A DNA stretch of 31,787 nt from an uncultured Oscillospiraceae bacterium. Its GTDB lineage: Bacteria; Bacillota; Clostridia; Oscillospirales; Oscillospiraceae. Under the pieces are notes generated by a model, which ran no database searches, was not told the DNA's origin, and saw only the letters and a list, made by a program, of their open reading frames with translations. The first letter of the stretch is position 1. Each line of letters begins with the position of its first letter. Below are positions 1 through 6,032 of this stretch, one piece after another. The position numbers and the translations under genes are program-made. The stretch is taken from positions 1 to 31,787 of the forward strand of contig CAJULJ010000033.1 in NCBI GenBank assembly GCA_910587395.1, given 5' to 3'.

Positions 1-562
1 TCATGGTGGTCATGATTTCCAGCAGATTCTTAGATGCCTTGGAGTCCAGCGCCCCCGTGGGTTCATCGGCCAGGAGCAGGGATTGCCCAGCCACCATCGC
101 TCTGGCGCAGGCGGTTCGCTGCTTCTGTCCGCCGGAAATCTGATACGGAAATTTCATCAGGATGTCGGTGATACCCAGTTTCTGGGCAATATCCCGGACA
201 CGGCTCTGGACCGTTCCGGGGTCCTGGTGATTCAGGGAGAGGGCCAAACCGATGTTTTCCTCGATAGTCAGGGTATCCAGCAGATTGAAGTCTTGAAACA
301 CAAAGCCCAGCCGCTCCCGGCGGAACCTGGCCAGTTCACTTTCCGACAAGTCGGCCACGCTCACCCCGTCCAAGAGAATTTTCCCGGCGCTGATGGCATC
401 AATGGTGGAAATGCAGTTGAGCAGGGTAGTCTTGCCTGAACCGGATGCCCCCATGATGGCCAGGAACTCCCCAGCCTCCACGTCAAAGCTCACCCGGTCC
501 AGCGCCTTAGTGACGTTGTTTTTGCTCCCATAATATTTTTCGATATTTTGTACTTGTAACAT
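1..562 (-). CDS. BceA-like ABC transporter ATP-binding protein (3' end cut by window)
   Basis: ATPase of a MacB/LolD-class exporter of the Bce type, which in Firmicutes moves or detaches peptide antibiotics at the membrane. The first 187 residues are visible; the C-terminus lies beyond the left edge. Walker A GASGSGKT is at about residues 38-45, followed by a Q-loop (VFQDF), the signature SGGQKQR and Walker B LLLADEP with the usual PTGALDSK continuation. The ATG at 562-560 is preceded by AAAGGAGG at good spacing. It lies 79 bp downstream of a histidine kinase gene on the same strand, the usual Bce order (regulator, kinase, ATPase, permease); a large FtsX-type permease should follow outside the window. 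A BceR-type operator sits just upstream. The family is certain; the exact substrate cannot be read from the sequence. Confidence 0.93.
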   Translation of the reverse strand, partial: MLQVQNIEKYYGSKNNVTKALDRVSFDVEAGEFLAIMGASGSGKTTLLNCISTIDAISAGKILLDGVSVADLSESELARFRRERLGFVFQDFNLLDTLTIEENIGLALSLNHQDPGTVQSRVRDIAQKLGITDILMKFPYQISGGQKQRTACARAMVAGQSLLLADEPTGALDSKASKNLLEIMTTM

Positions 563-641
563 GGCAGTTTGCCTCCTTTGCTTGTGGCTCTATGGTACAC
601 CAAAAGCGAAGGCTGTTGTATCGAAGTCATATTGATTTGTC

Positions 642-655
642 TTACAGTTTTGTAA
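642..655 (-). promoter_or_regulatory. BceR-type operator TTACA-N4-TGTAA
   Basis: A perfect inverted repeat TTACA-GTTT-TGTAA (one more pair outside, 641-656) overlaps the stop codon of the histidine kinase gene and lies 80 bp upstream of the ABC ATPase start. It fits the TNACA-N4-TGTAA consensus known for BceR-like regulators, which activate their cognate transporter genes. I see no strong -35 box downstream; a weak -10 (around GATACA) follows at plausible distance, as expected for an activated promoter. Confidence 0.7.
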
Positions 656-1652
656 GGTTTTGCTTTGCGGGAAAGGTGAGGGTAACAGTGGTTCGCTTTC
701 CTTCCTCAGAGACAATCTCCAGTCCAAGCTCCAGGAAACCAGACAGTTTTCTGCACAGATACAGGCCCATACCAGTGGAACCGCCCCGGCTGCGTCCGTT
801 GCTGCCGGTAAAACCTCTGTCAAACACACGGGACAGTTCATGGGCGGGGATGCCAATGCCATTGTCTGAGACGATAAGCTGTACCTGTTTTCCGAGAGGA
901 TGGGCTGAGATTTTGATGACCGGGGCTTCTCCCCGGTAATGGGCAGCGTTTTGGAGCAGCTGGCCCAGAATAAAGACCGCCCATTTTTCATCGGTATAGA
1001 CGGCGCAGTTCATATTTTCCATCTCTACCCGAATACCGTTTTGGATCAATAGGGAACGGTGGTTCTCAATCGCCTGAGCTGCGATTTTTTCAAGCTCTAT
1101 CTGCCGGAATAGGCAGTCTTGCTCCGGGTTCTCCGCACGGGCGTAGAACAATGCCCGCTCTACATGAGCTTCGATTTGACTGAGTTCCGCTGTGAGCTTC
1201 CGGCGGGTGTCCCCGTCCAACTCCCGACAAATGAGGCGGGCGGCGGTGAGAGGGGCTTTGATCTCATGCACCCAGCGTTCCACATATTCCCGGTACTCCC
1301 TTTGGGATGCCTGGGCGTCAGATACGGCGCCAGTCATATCGCGGCCAGCCAGGCGGGTCAGGTCAAAGAGCCGCCGTTCAAAAAGCCCTTTTGGCTGCGG
1401 AACGCACTCCGTAAACAGGTATTTACGGTCCAGACCATCCAGAATAGATTTCAATTCCAAGAGGCGGGAGCGCTGCTGAAAGAAATCAAACATATTCACC
1501 GTCAGAAAAACCAGCAGAAGCACAATCAGCAAAATCACCAGAACTCCTGGCTGTGTTCCCGTAGCGAAAAGGAACAGCGTTGCCAGTCCGGCGCAAATCA
1601 CTTGGAGTGCGATACGCCTCAGCCGGTCCGACAAAAATTCCCGCAGGGTCAT
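642..1652 (-). CDS. BceS-like intramembrane-sensing histidine kinase
   Basis: Sensor kinase of 336 residues. Two membrane helices (about 16-31 and 37-55) are joined by only a few residues, so there is no extracytoplasmic sensor domain. This is the hallmark of Bce-type kinases, which sense through their partner transporter. The H-box WVHEIKAPL places the phospho-accepting histidine at about 129; the N-box (QLLQNAAHYR), G1 box DNGIGI and G2 box GMGLYL follow. The start codon overlaps the stop of the response regulator gene as ATGA, so the two are translationally coupled. The partner ATPase gene follows on the same strand. The predicted role is to relay peptide-antibiotic stress sensed by the transporter to the regulator. 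Confidence 0.93.
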   Translation of the reverse strand: MTLREFLSDRLRRIALQVICAGLATLFLFATGTQPGVLVILLIVLLLVFLTVNMFDFFQQRSRLLELKSILDGLDRKYLFTECVPQPKGLFERRLFDLTRLAGRDMTGAVSDAQASQREYREYVERWVHEIKAPLTAARLICRELDGDTRRKLTAELSQIEAHVERALFYARAENPEQDCLFRQIELEKIAAQAIENHRSLLIQNGIRVEMENMNCAVYTDEKWAVFILGQLLQNAAHYRGEAPVIKISAHPLGKQVQLIVSDNGIGIPAHELSRVFDRGFTGSNGRSRGGSTGMGLYLCRKLSGFLELGLEIVSEEGKRTTVTLTFPAKQNLTKL

Positions 1653-2314
1653 AGTTGATACCCCATTCCGCGCCGGGTCTTGATGGCGTCCGGCAGACCG
1701 ATCTCCGCCAGCTTTCCCCGCAGCCGGGTCATATTCACGCTGAGGGTGTTGTCATCAATGTAAATCTGGTTGTCCCACAGGGCGTCAATCAGATCGGCCC
1801 GAGAAACAATCTGCCCGGTATGAACCATCAGGCAAGCCAAAATCTGCAGTTCATTCCGGCTGAGTTCTACGGCTTTTCCGCTGGACGACACAACCCCTTT
1901 TGTCAGGCTTAATCGCAGTTCACCGGCCTCCAGTAAATCAGCCTGTTCCGGTTCGCCGCTCCGGCGCAGAACCGCTTTAATTCGAGCCAGCAGGACGGGG
2001 ACGCTGTAGGGCTTGGTGATGTAGTCGTCCCCACCCAGGCTCAGTGCCCGGACCTCGTCCACACCGGCGTCCCGGCTGGTGACAAAAATTATCGGCGCAG
2101 GAACAATCTTCCGCAATGCGGCGCACAGAGAGAAACCATCTTTACCCGGAAGTCCAATATCCAAAAGGATAAGGTTTGGGTGTTCCTGCGCTGCTTGCGC
2201 GGGTATATCTGTAAACCTCTTAATTACCAGAGCTGTATATCCCTCGTTTTCCAGGAGCAGCGCTAACTCTTCCCGAATGGCTGGGTCATCCTCAATTATC
2301 ATAATTTTTTGCAT
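1649..2314 (-). CDS. OmpR/PhoB-family response regulator (BceR-like)
   Basis: Response regulator of 221 residues. The receiver domain has the acidic pair (IIEDD), phospho-acceptor D52 in LLDIGLPGKDG, T79 and K101 (ITKPYS). It is followed by a C-terminal winged helix ending in LRGKLAEIG and TRRGMGYQL. It is coupled to the kinase gene by a 4-base ATGA overlap. The ATG is preceded by GAGGCGG at suitable distance. Together with the short-linker kinase and the ABC ATPase this is a standard Bce detoxification module, and the TTACA-N4-TGTAA site upstream of the ATPase is the likely target. Confidence 0.94.
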   Translation of the reverse strand: MQKIMIIEDDPAIREELALLLENEGYTALVIKRFTDIPAQAAQEHPNLILLDIGLPGKDGFSLCAALRKIVPAPIIFVTSRDAGVDEVRALSLGGDDYITKPYSVPVLLARIKAVLRRSGEPEQADLLEAGELRLSLTKGVVSSSGKAVELSRNELQILACLMVHTGQIVSRADLIDALWDNQIYIDDNTLSVNMTRLRGKLAEIGLPDAIKTRRGMGYQL

Positions 2315-2343
2315 ATGGCTGTTACCGCCTCGTCGTTTTTCCT

Positions 2344-2373
2344 ATATTAACACAAGTGGAGCGTATTTGTCCA
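2344..2373 (-). promoter_or_regulatory. Candidate promoter for the response regulator/kinase genes
   Basis: Read on the minus strand there is a -35-like TGGACA (2373-2368), an 18-bp spacer and a -10-like TAATAT (2349-2344), about 30 bp upstream of the regulator ATG. The match is decent but not perfect. Confidence 0.4.
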
Positions 2374-2414
2374 GAAGTGATGGCCTTGGGGGGATAAAAT
2401 CAAATAATCTCACA

Positions 2415-2686
2415 TTCCTCCTTGACAACAGCTTTAGAAATACTCGTTTGATGAACAGCTTTTAATCTACGCCCAGCGCCCGGACGCCACCGCCTGCGCC
2501 AGCATGGAACTGTGGAATGAGGATATGCGCCGCTGGGTCAAGGCCGGCTCCAAGGGCATTGCGCTCATCAATAAGGACGGCATCCGCCCGCGCCTGACCT
2601 ATGTTTTCGATGTGGCGGACACCCGCCCGGTGCGGGGCGCAAGGGATTTATACCTTTGCCCCCGAAAATGCCGTTCTATTGCGTAA
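2415..2686 (+). pseudogene. Relic of a conjugative-element helicase (N-terminal fragment, frameshifted)
   Basis: A short coding relic resembling the N-terminal region of the very large SNF2/DEAD helicase-like proteins carried by clostridial integrative conjugative elements. The first part reads FLLDNSFRNTR in one frame (from 2415). The continuation YSFDEQLLIYAQRPDATA, then WNEDMRRWVKAGSKGIALI and YVFDVADT, is in another frame from about 2444, so a frameshift lies near 2443-2447. Similarity stops around 2650 and the frame ends at 2686. The intact proteins are thousands of residues long; only about 85 residues remain and no helicase motif is present. It marks an eroded conjugative element. Family recognition is from memory of the conserved IYAQRPDATACAS stretch. 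Confidence 0.65.
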
Positions 2687-2709
2687 CAATCCAATCTCTG
2701 CACCAATGA

Positions 2710-2756
2710 GAAACCGGGGCGCGGTGGCTATATGATAGCTGCCGCGTCCCGGTTTC
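2710..2756. other. 21-bp near-perfect inverted repeat (possible terminator)
   Basis: Arms 2710-2730 and 2736-2756 pair over 21 positions with three G-U pairs and no gap, around the 5-base loop TATGA. TTCTTATTGT follows, a weak T tract on the plus strand. It lies between the helicase relic and the end of the zinc-ribbon gene. It could be a terminator or a structural element left by the mobile element. Confidence 0.5.
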
Positions 2757-2768
2757 TTATTGTGCCAT

Positions 2769-3020
2769 TTAATTATCAATAGCAGAAGTATGTAATTCGT
2801 GATAGTTGTAAGCACCTACGGGATATTCCCATACAGACCCGGACACACTAAATTTTTTGCCACATTCCGGGCAATCAAATTCATCACATTCTATGGAATG
2901 TTCTGTTTCGGCTCCCATTCCACGATCTTCATCTACTACATCAGAACTTACGACATAATCAGCCCAATTCTGAACAATTTCAGCACCGCAATGAGGACAG
3001 GAAACTGCATGTGTAAACAA
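2769..3020 (-). CDS. Small zinc-ribbon protein, function unknown
   Basis: A protein of about 83 residues with two cysteine pairs, CPHC near the N-terminus and CPEC about 45 residues later. This is a typical zinc-ribbon or rubredoxin-like knuckle arrangement; the stretch between is acidic. I place the start at the TTG at 3020-3018. The good AAAGGAG site (3036-3030 on the minus strand) is 9 bases upstream of it, while the earlier in-frame TTG at 3029-3027 directly abuts that site and could not be used. It lies antisense to and just in front of a truncated ABC ATPase gene, so it was probably brought in by, or exposed by, the rearrangement that removed the ATPase N-terminus. No function is assigned. 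Confidence 0.6.
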   Translation of the reverse strand: MFTHAVSCPHCGAEIVQNWADYVVSSDVVDEDRGMGAETEHSIECDEFDCPECGKKFSVSGSVWEYPVGAYNYHELHTSAIDN

Positions 3021-3044
3021 TCTTATCAACTCCTTTTCATTTTT

Positions 3045-3419
3045 ATAGGAATAGGCAACAAGATTGACAATGCTGTAAAAAGTCTATCCGGCGGCGAGCG
3101 TCAACGGTTATTCATTGTCCTTGCTTTAATTCCAAACCCGGAGCTTGTATTTCTTGACGAGCTGACTACCGGGCTTGACGCAAAAGCCCGACGTGATGTT
3201 TGGAAAATTCTATCAGAGTTAAAAAGCAAGGGCTTGACTATCTTTTTAACTTCACACTTTATGGACGAGGTAGAAGCCTTATGTGACGAGATATGTATTT
3301 TGAAAAAAGGAAAGGCTGTATTTTACGGAACTACAGAACAGGCAAAAGAAGCCAGCGGCTGCGAAAAATTTGAGGACGCTTATCTTGCACTTTCCGGGGA
3401 GGAGGTTACAAAAGAATGA
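3045..3419 (+). pseudogene. ABC transporter ATPase, C-terminal half only
   Basis: The frame encodes only the second half of an ABC-2-type exporter ATPase. Visible are the signature LSGGERQRLF, Walker B VFLDELTTGLD, the H-loop (FLTSHFMDEVEALCDE) and the usual C-terminal tail. Walker A and the Q-loop are missing; upstream of about 3045 the frame runs into sequence antisense to the zinc-ribbon gene. Without Walker A it cannot hydrolyse ATP, so it is a 5'-truncated pseudogene even though an open frame continues. Its stop overlaps the start of the following permease as ATGA, showing that the two were once a working pair. The AT-rich codon use differs from the GC-rich genes after 6.8 kb, which suggests transfer. 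Confidence 0.82.
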
Positions 3420-4159
3420 AATCATTTACTACGCTTTTGAAAAATGAGCTAAAGCTCAATATTAGGAACATGAACATGGTGATTTTTGCCGTAATTATGC
3501 CGTTGGTTGTCTTGGTTATTCTTGGCTTCATTTATGGGACAAAGCCCGCCGCAGAGGGGACAGTATATACATTTATGGAGCAATCCTTTGGAGCATTATG
3601 CTGTATTTCTGTTTGTGCAGGAGGGCTAATGGGCTTACCGCTTGTAGTATCAGAATACCGGGAACGAAAGATTTTGAAGCGTTTTCAAGTTACTCCTGTT
3701 AGCCCGACAAAATTGCTTGTCGTAGAATTTATGATTTATGTTATCTATTGCATAATATCAATGCTTACGCTGTTTCCTGTTGCTATGTTGTTCTGGAAAA
3801 TAAAGATACATGGCTCATTCCTCTTGTTCATAGGAAGTTGGTTATTGACTATGGTATCTACATTAAGCATTGGTCTGCTGGTGGGTGGAATTGCTAAGAA
3901 TATGAAAACCGCCAGTGTGATCGCTTGTATCTTATATTTTCCTATGCTGATCTTTTCGGGTACGACGCTTCCCTTTGAAGTTATGCCTGTTGCCATGCAA
4001 AAGGTTATCAGTGTCTTTCCTATGACACAGGGTATTCAGTTAATGAAAGCTACATTTCTTGGATTGCCGATTGAAAATGCTTTGCTCCCTGTTATGACTA
4101 TGGGGGCTGTCACACTGATCTGCTTTGTAATTTCTATAAAATGTTTCAAATGGGAATAA
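3416..4159 (+). CDS. ABC-2-type transporter permease
   Basis: Integral membrane permease of 247 residues with the ABC2_membrane layout. A cytoplasmic N-terminus (NELKLNIRN) is followed by six hydrophobic segments at about 20-40, 58-80, 100-128, 138-162, 168-190 and 222-242. The conserved SEYRERKILKRFQVTP stretch before the third helix is typical of drug or peptide exporters. Translation is coupled to the preceding ATPase remnant by ATGA. The ATPase partner has lost its nucleotide-binding half, so the permease is probably orphaned unless another ATPase serves it. The coding sequence itself looks intact. The 3' end abuts a serine recombinase fragment, and the AT-rich composition is unlike the chromosomal genes downstream. 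Confidence 0.85.
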   Translation: MKSFTTLLKNELKLNIRNMNMVIFAVIMPLVVLVILGFIYGTKPAAEGTVYTFMEQSFGALCCISVCAGGLMGLPLVVSEYRERKILKRFQVTPVSPTKLLVVEFMIYVIYCIISMLTLFPVAMLFWKIKIHGSFLLFIGSWLLTMVSTLSIGLLVGGIAKNMKTASVIACILYFPMLIFSGTTLPFEVMPVAMQKVISVFPMTQGIQLMKATFLGLPIENALLPVMTMGAVTLICFVISIKCFKWE

Positions 4160-4747
4160 AGCATAACAAATCCATTGTCCGCAATACCCATGAACCTCTG
4201 ATAGACGAAGAAACCTTCCTTGCGGTTCAGACGATGGCGGCGGAGGCCAACAGCGCCTACAAGGAGCGGTTAGGCCGGTATAATAACCTGGGAACGACCC
4301 CCAATATCCTCCGAGGACTGATTTTCTGTGCGGACTGCAAGCGGCCTCTGGTGCGGTACAAATCCGTTACCAACAACAGCAGAATGGAACATAAGAGACC
4401 TGGATGTGAAGCTGAAACGCACCTACGAGGACAATATGAGCGGCAAGCTGCCCGACCACATCTTTACCATGTTTATCGCAGATTACGATACGGAACGGGC
4501 AACGCTGAAAGCGAACATTGCAGAGATGGAAAAGGCACTGGAAAAGGTTCGGGATACCAAAGCCGATATTGACCGCTTCGCAGCCCTTATCCGAAAATAC
4601 ACCAGCTTTGAAAAACTCGACCGCTTCATGCTTCACGAACTGATTGACCGGATTACGATTTACGAAACGCCAGGTATGGGACGCTGCCGCAAGGGTAAGG
4701 AAAAGCGTATTACCATCTACTACAAATTTGTCGGGGCTATCCAATAA
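4160..4747 (+). pseudogene. Large serine recombinase, C-terminal remnant with deletion and frameshift
   Basis: The first frame carries the end of a Recombinase domain (NTHEPLIDEETFLAVQ) and the first half of its zinc ribbon (LRGLIFCADCKRPLVRYK). At about 4390 the reading shifts frame and jumps to the C-terminal coiled-coil/DUF4368 region (KLPDHIFTMFIADYD, then FMLHELIDRITIYE), ending at 4747. The catalytic N-terminal resolvase domain and the second half of the zinc ribbon are absent. It begins within a few bases of the permease stop, so a deletion or insertion joined the two. Such recombinases mobilise clostridial conjugative transposons; this copy is dead. Confidence 0.85.
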
Positions 4748-4755
4748 AGCAAAAA

Positions 4756-4776
4756 CGGCATCCCCTACGGATGCCG
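4756..4776 (-). terminator. Terminator-like hairpin, minus strand
   Basis: A perfect 8-bp stem (4756-4763 with 4769-4776) has a 5-base loop and A-tracts on both sides of the plus strand. Read on the minus strand it is a GC-rich hairpin followed by TTTTT. It lies directly downstream of the minus-strand recombinase start fragment. Confidence 0.55.
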
Positions 4777-4804
4777 AAAAAAATAACTTGGCTTTACGTC
4801 TATT

Positions 4805-4864
4805 TGACTTCTCATCATCGCGGCTTAACCTTTCGTACAGCAGCGCAATCTTGGTTTTTGCCAT
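4805..4864 (-). pseudogene. Serine recombinase start fragment (about 18 codons)
   Basis: On the minus strand, an ATG at 4864 with an excellent AAGGAGGT site opens a frame reading MAKTKIALLYERLSRDDE. This is the typical beginning of large serine recombinases of clostridial mobile elements. Similarity stops after about 18 residues and the frame then runs through the terminator-like hairpin and antisense to the other recombinase remnant. The start signals are intact but almost all of the gene is gone. It points in the opposite direction to the C-terminal remnant at 4160-4747, so the two are not simply the halves of one gene. Confidence 0.7.
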
Positions 4865-4887
4865 AGCACAGACCTCCTTGAATGAAA

Positions 4888-4954
4888 ATATGCTCTAAGC
4901 TGTCCTCGCCTATCACCGAAAAATCAGTGAATTAACAAGTCGCTTAGAGCATAT
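4888..4954. repeat. Perfect 13-bp inverted repeat upstream of the recombinase start fragment
   Basis: ATATGCTCTAAGC (4888-4900) is repeated in inverse at 4942-4954 with a 41-bp spacer. The pair flanks the 5' region of the truncated minus-strand recombinase, and the nearer arm is about 8 bases from its ribosome binding site. It could be a regulator-binding pair, a leader stem or a recombination-site remnant; the sequence alone does not decide. Confidence 0.6.
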
Positions 4955-4982
4955 ATCACCTGCCACCCAGAAAAGGACCCAG

Positions 4983-5315
4983 GTGGAGCGGTTCGTGGCA
5001 AAACAAGCCCGCCGCCGAATGGCTGAGGCACCCGCGCATATCGCGGTCATTGCGCCAATACCTGACAGGGAGGGATTAGCATGGGGGGTTCCCGGAACGG
5101 CTCAAGGAGCCAGAAAGCGCCAGCATGTCAGCCAACGCACCTTGTCTCAGCTGTGTGGGCTGGGCAAGAACGCGATAGCGAGATACGAGAGCGGCGAGCG
5201 GGTCCCGACCTTGCCTGTGCTGCTGGCAATAGCGGATTACTTTGGTGTTACCATGGATGATCTGGCCGGAAGGCCCCAAACCCCAGGCGCTTGTGATTTT
5301 GGAGGACTGCCATGA
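4983..5315 (+). CDS. XRE/Cro-C1-type HTH regulator, probably frameshifted near its start
   Basis: Residues from about 45 on (RKRQHVSQRTLSQLCGLGKN, then AIARYESGERVPTLPVLLAIADYFGVTMDDLAGR) are a classic XRE helix-turn-helix. The first 40 residues of the open frame (from a GTG at 4983) do not look like part of the family. An ATG at 5081 with a perfect GGGAGGG site begins the expected start, and the family sequence FPERLKE is readable just after it, but in a different frame. One missing G in the run at 5083-5088 and one missing base near 5112 would restore a normal 78-residue protein. Either the gene is a pseudogene, or the longer frame from 4983 (AAAGGA upstream) is used. It is a typical phage or conjugative-element repressor type. 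Confidence 0.55.
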   Translation: MERFVAKQARRRMAEAPAHIAVIAPIPDREGLAWGVPGTAQGARKRQHVSQRTLSQLCGLGKNAIARYESGERVPTLPVLLAIADYFGVTMDDLAGRPQTPGACDFGGLP

Positions 5316-5343
5316 CGGGATAGGGCTAATGGGCCCCATCCCG
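5316..5343 (+). terminator. Hairpin after the XRE gene
   Basis: An 11-bp stem (5316-5326 with 5333-5343, one mismatch) immediately follows the XRE stop codon. There is no T tract on either side, so termination is only a guess. Confidence 0.3.
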
Positions 5344-5344
5344 C

Positions 5345-5557
5345 TTAGGATACACAGAACCGGTGCGAGGTGGTAAAACGCTCCACCACCTCGGGTAGTG
5401 CCGCCTTGAGGTCCTTCCCGTCAAGCCTGGAGCTGGTGGCGGTTTTCCATGTCACCTTGTATTCACCGGCTCGAAGCTCCTCACGGTCGCCCATATGGGC
5501 TTTGATGGCACCGGCCTCTGTTAGAACTTTTGCTGGTGCTGTTCCCTCCGGACATGA
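5345..5557 (-). pseudogene. C-terminal relic of a YqaJ-type phage exonuclease
   Basis: Read on the minus strand, an open stretch of about 70 codons ends at TAA 5347-5345. It contains IKAHMGDREELRAGEYKVTWK and TATSSRLDGKDLKAALPEV, then SHRFCVS at the very end. This matches the C-terminal tail of YqaJ-like phage recombination exonucleases, which show the pattern MGDAE..-AG-..VTWK..T..R.D...LK and end in SRRF-x-V. A stop codon at 5560-5558 bounds it upstream and no nuclease core is present. It is a dead fragment of a prophage gene and agrees with the phage-like XRE gene next to it. It has no start codon. Confidence 0.6.
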
Positions 5558-5572
5558 TTATAATAGCACAAC

Positions 5573-5649
5573 TACGACTAGATATCAAGCGGCATAGTTG
5601 ACAAATATAGTCGTAGATATTTGTGCATTGTGCGTATAGTCGTAGATAT
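5573..5649 (+). promoter_or_regulatory. Three operator-like copies of TAGTCGTA
   Basis: TATAGTCGTAGATAT occurs as an exact 15-bp direct repeat at 5606-5620 and 5635-5649, 29 bp apart. The core TAGTCGTA also occurs in inverse orientation at 5573-5580. The copies lie immediately upstream of, and overlap the -35 region of, the promoter of the ribbon-helix-helix gene. Tandem short sites are typical of that protein family, so this is most likely its autoregulatory operator. Confidence 0.65.
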
Positions 5650-5656
5650 AAAAGTG

Positions 5657-5665
5657 TGGTATAAT
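5657..5665 (+). promoter_or_regulatory. Extended -10 promoter (TGG-TATAAT) of the RHH gene
   Basis: TATAAT at 5660-5665 is preceded by TG at 5657-5658, an extended -10 element. The -35 position is occupied by the second operator repeat and matches the consensus poorly. Start of transcription would be near 5672, 55 bp ahead of the GTG start at 5727. Confidence 0.6.
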
Positions 5666-5726
5666 ATAACTATACTGAGAGAATAGGATGGGTTTTCCGG
5701 AGATCCCAGCCAAAGGAGGGAACACT

Positions 5727-5933
5727 GTGCCAGAAAAAACAGAGGCCCAAAAAAAGGCGCAAAAGAAATACATGGAGAAATTCGTGGAAATCAAGGTGCG
5801 CGTAACCCCTGAGAAGCGGACCACTATACAGGAACACGCCCAGATGATGGGAGAGAGTGCCACCACGTTTATCAACCGCGCTATCGACAACCAGATATCA
5901 CAGGACCGCTGTCAGGGGGGCATCAGAGGGTGA
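5727..5933 (+). CDS. Ribbon-helix-helix (Arc/MetJ-like) DNA-binding protein
   Basis: Small basic protein of 68 residues. The N-terminal stretch EKTEAQKKAQKKYMEKF leads into the beta-strand VEIKVRVTP, followed by two helices (EKRTTIQEHAQMMGES and TTFINRAIDNQI), the pattern of a ribbon-helix-helix repressor. I chose the GTG at 5727 because a perfect AAAGGAGGG lies 6 bases upstream; an in-frame ATG at 5688 lacks such a site. Repeated TAGTCGTA sites over its promoter suggest autorepression. The Uma2-family gene follows 99 bp downstream on the same strand. Similar small RHH proteins are common in clostridial mobile elements, where they act as antitoxins or copy/transfer regulators. Confidence 0.75.
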   Translation: MPEKTEAQKKAQKKYMEKFVEIKVRVTPEKRTTIQEHAQMMGESATTFINRAIDNQISQDRCQGGIRG

Positions 5934-6032
5934 AGGGGACCCGCTTGCGGTCGAATAGGTATATCTGCCCTCTGAGCGGGAGAAGCTCCAGGAAACAGCT
6001 CAGAACAGCGTCACAGCAAAGGAGGACTGATT

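Noticed and set aside
2799..3044. 5' extension of the ABC ATPase frame
   Set aside because: It is antisense to the zinc-ribbon gene and lacks Walker A and any ABC similarity.
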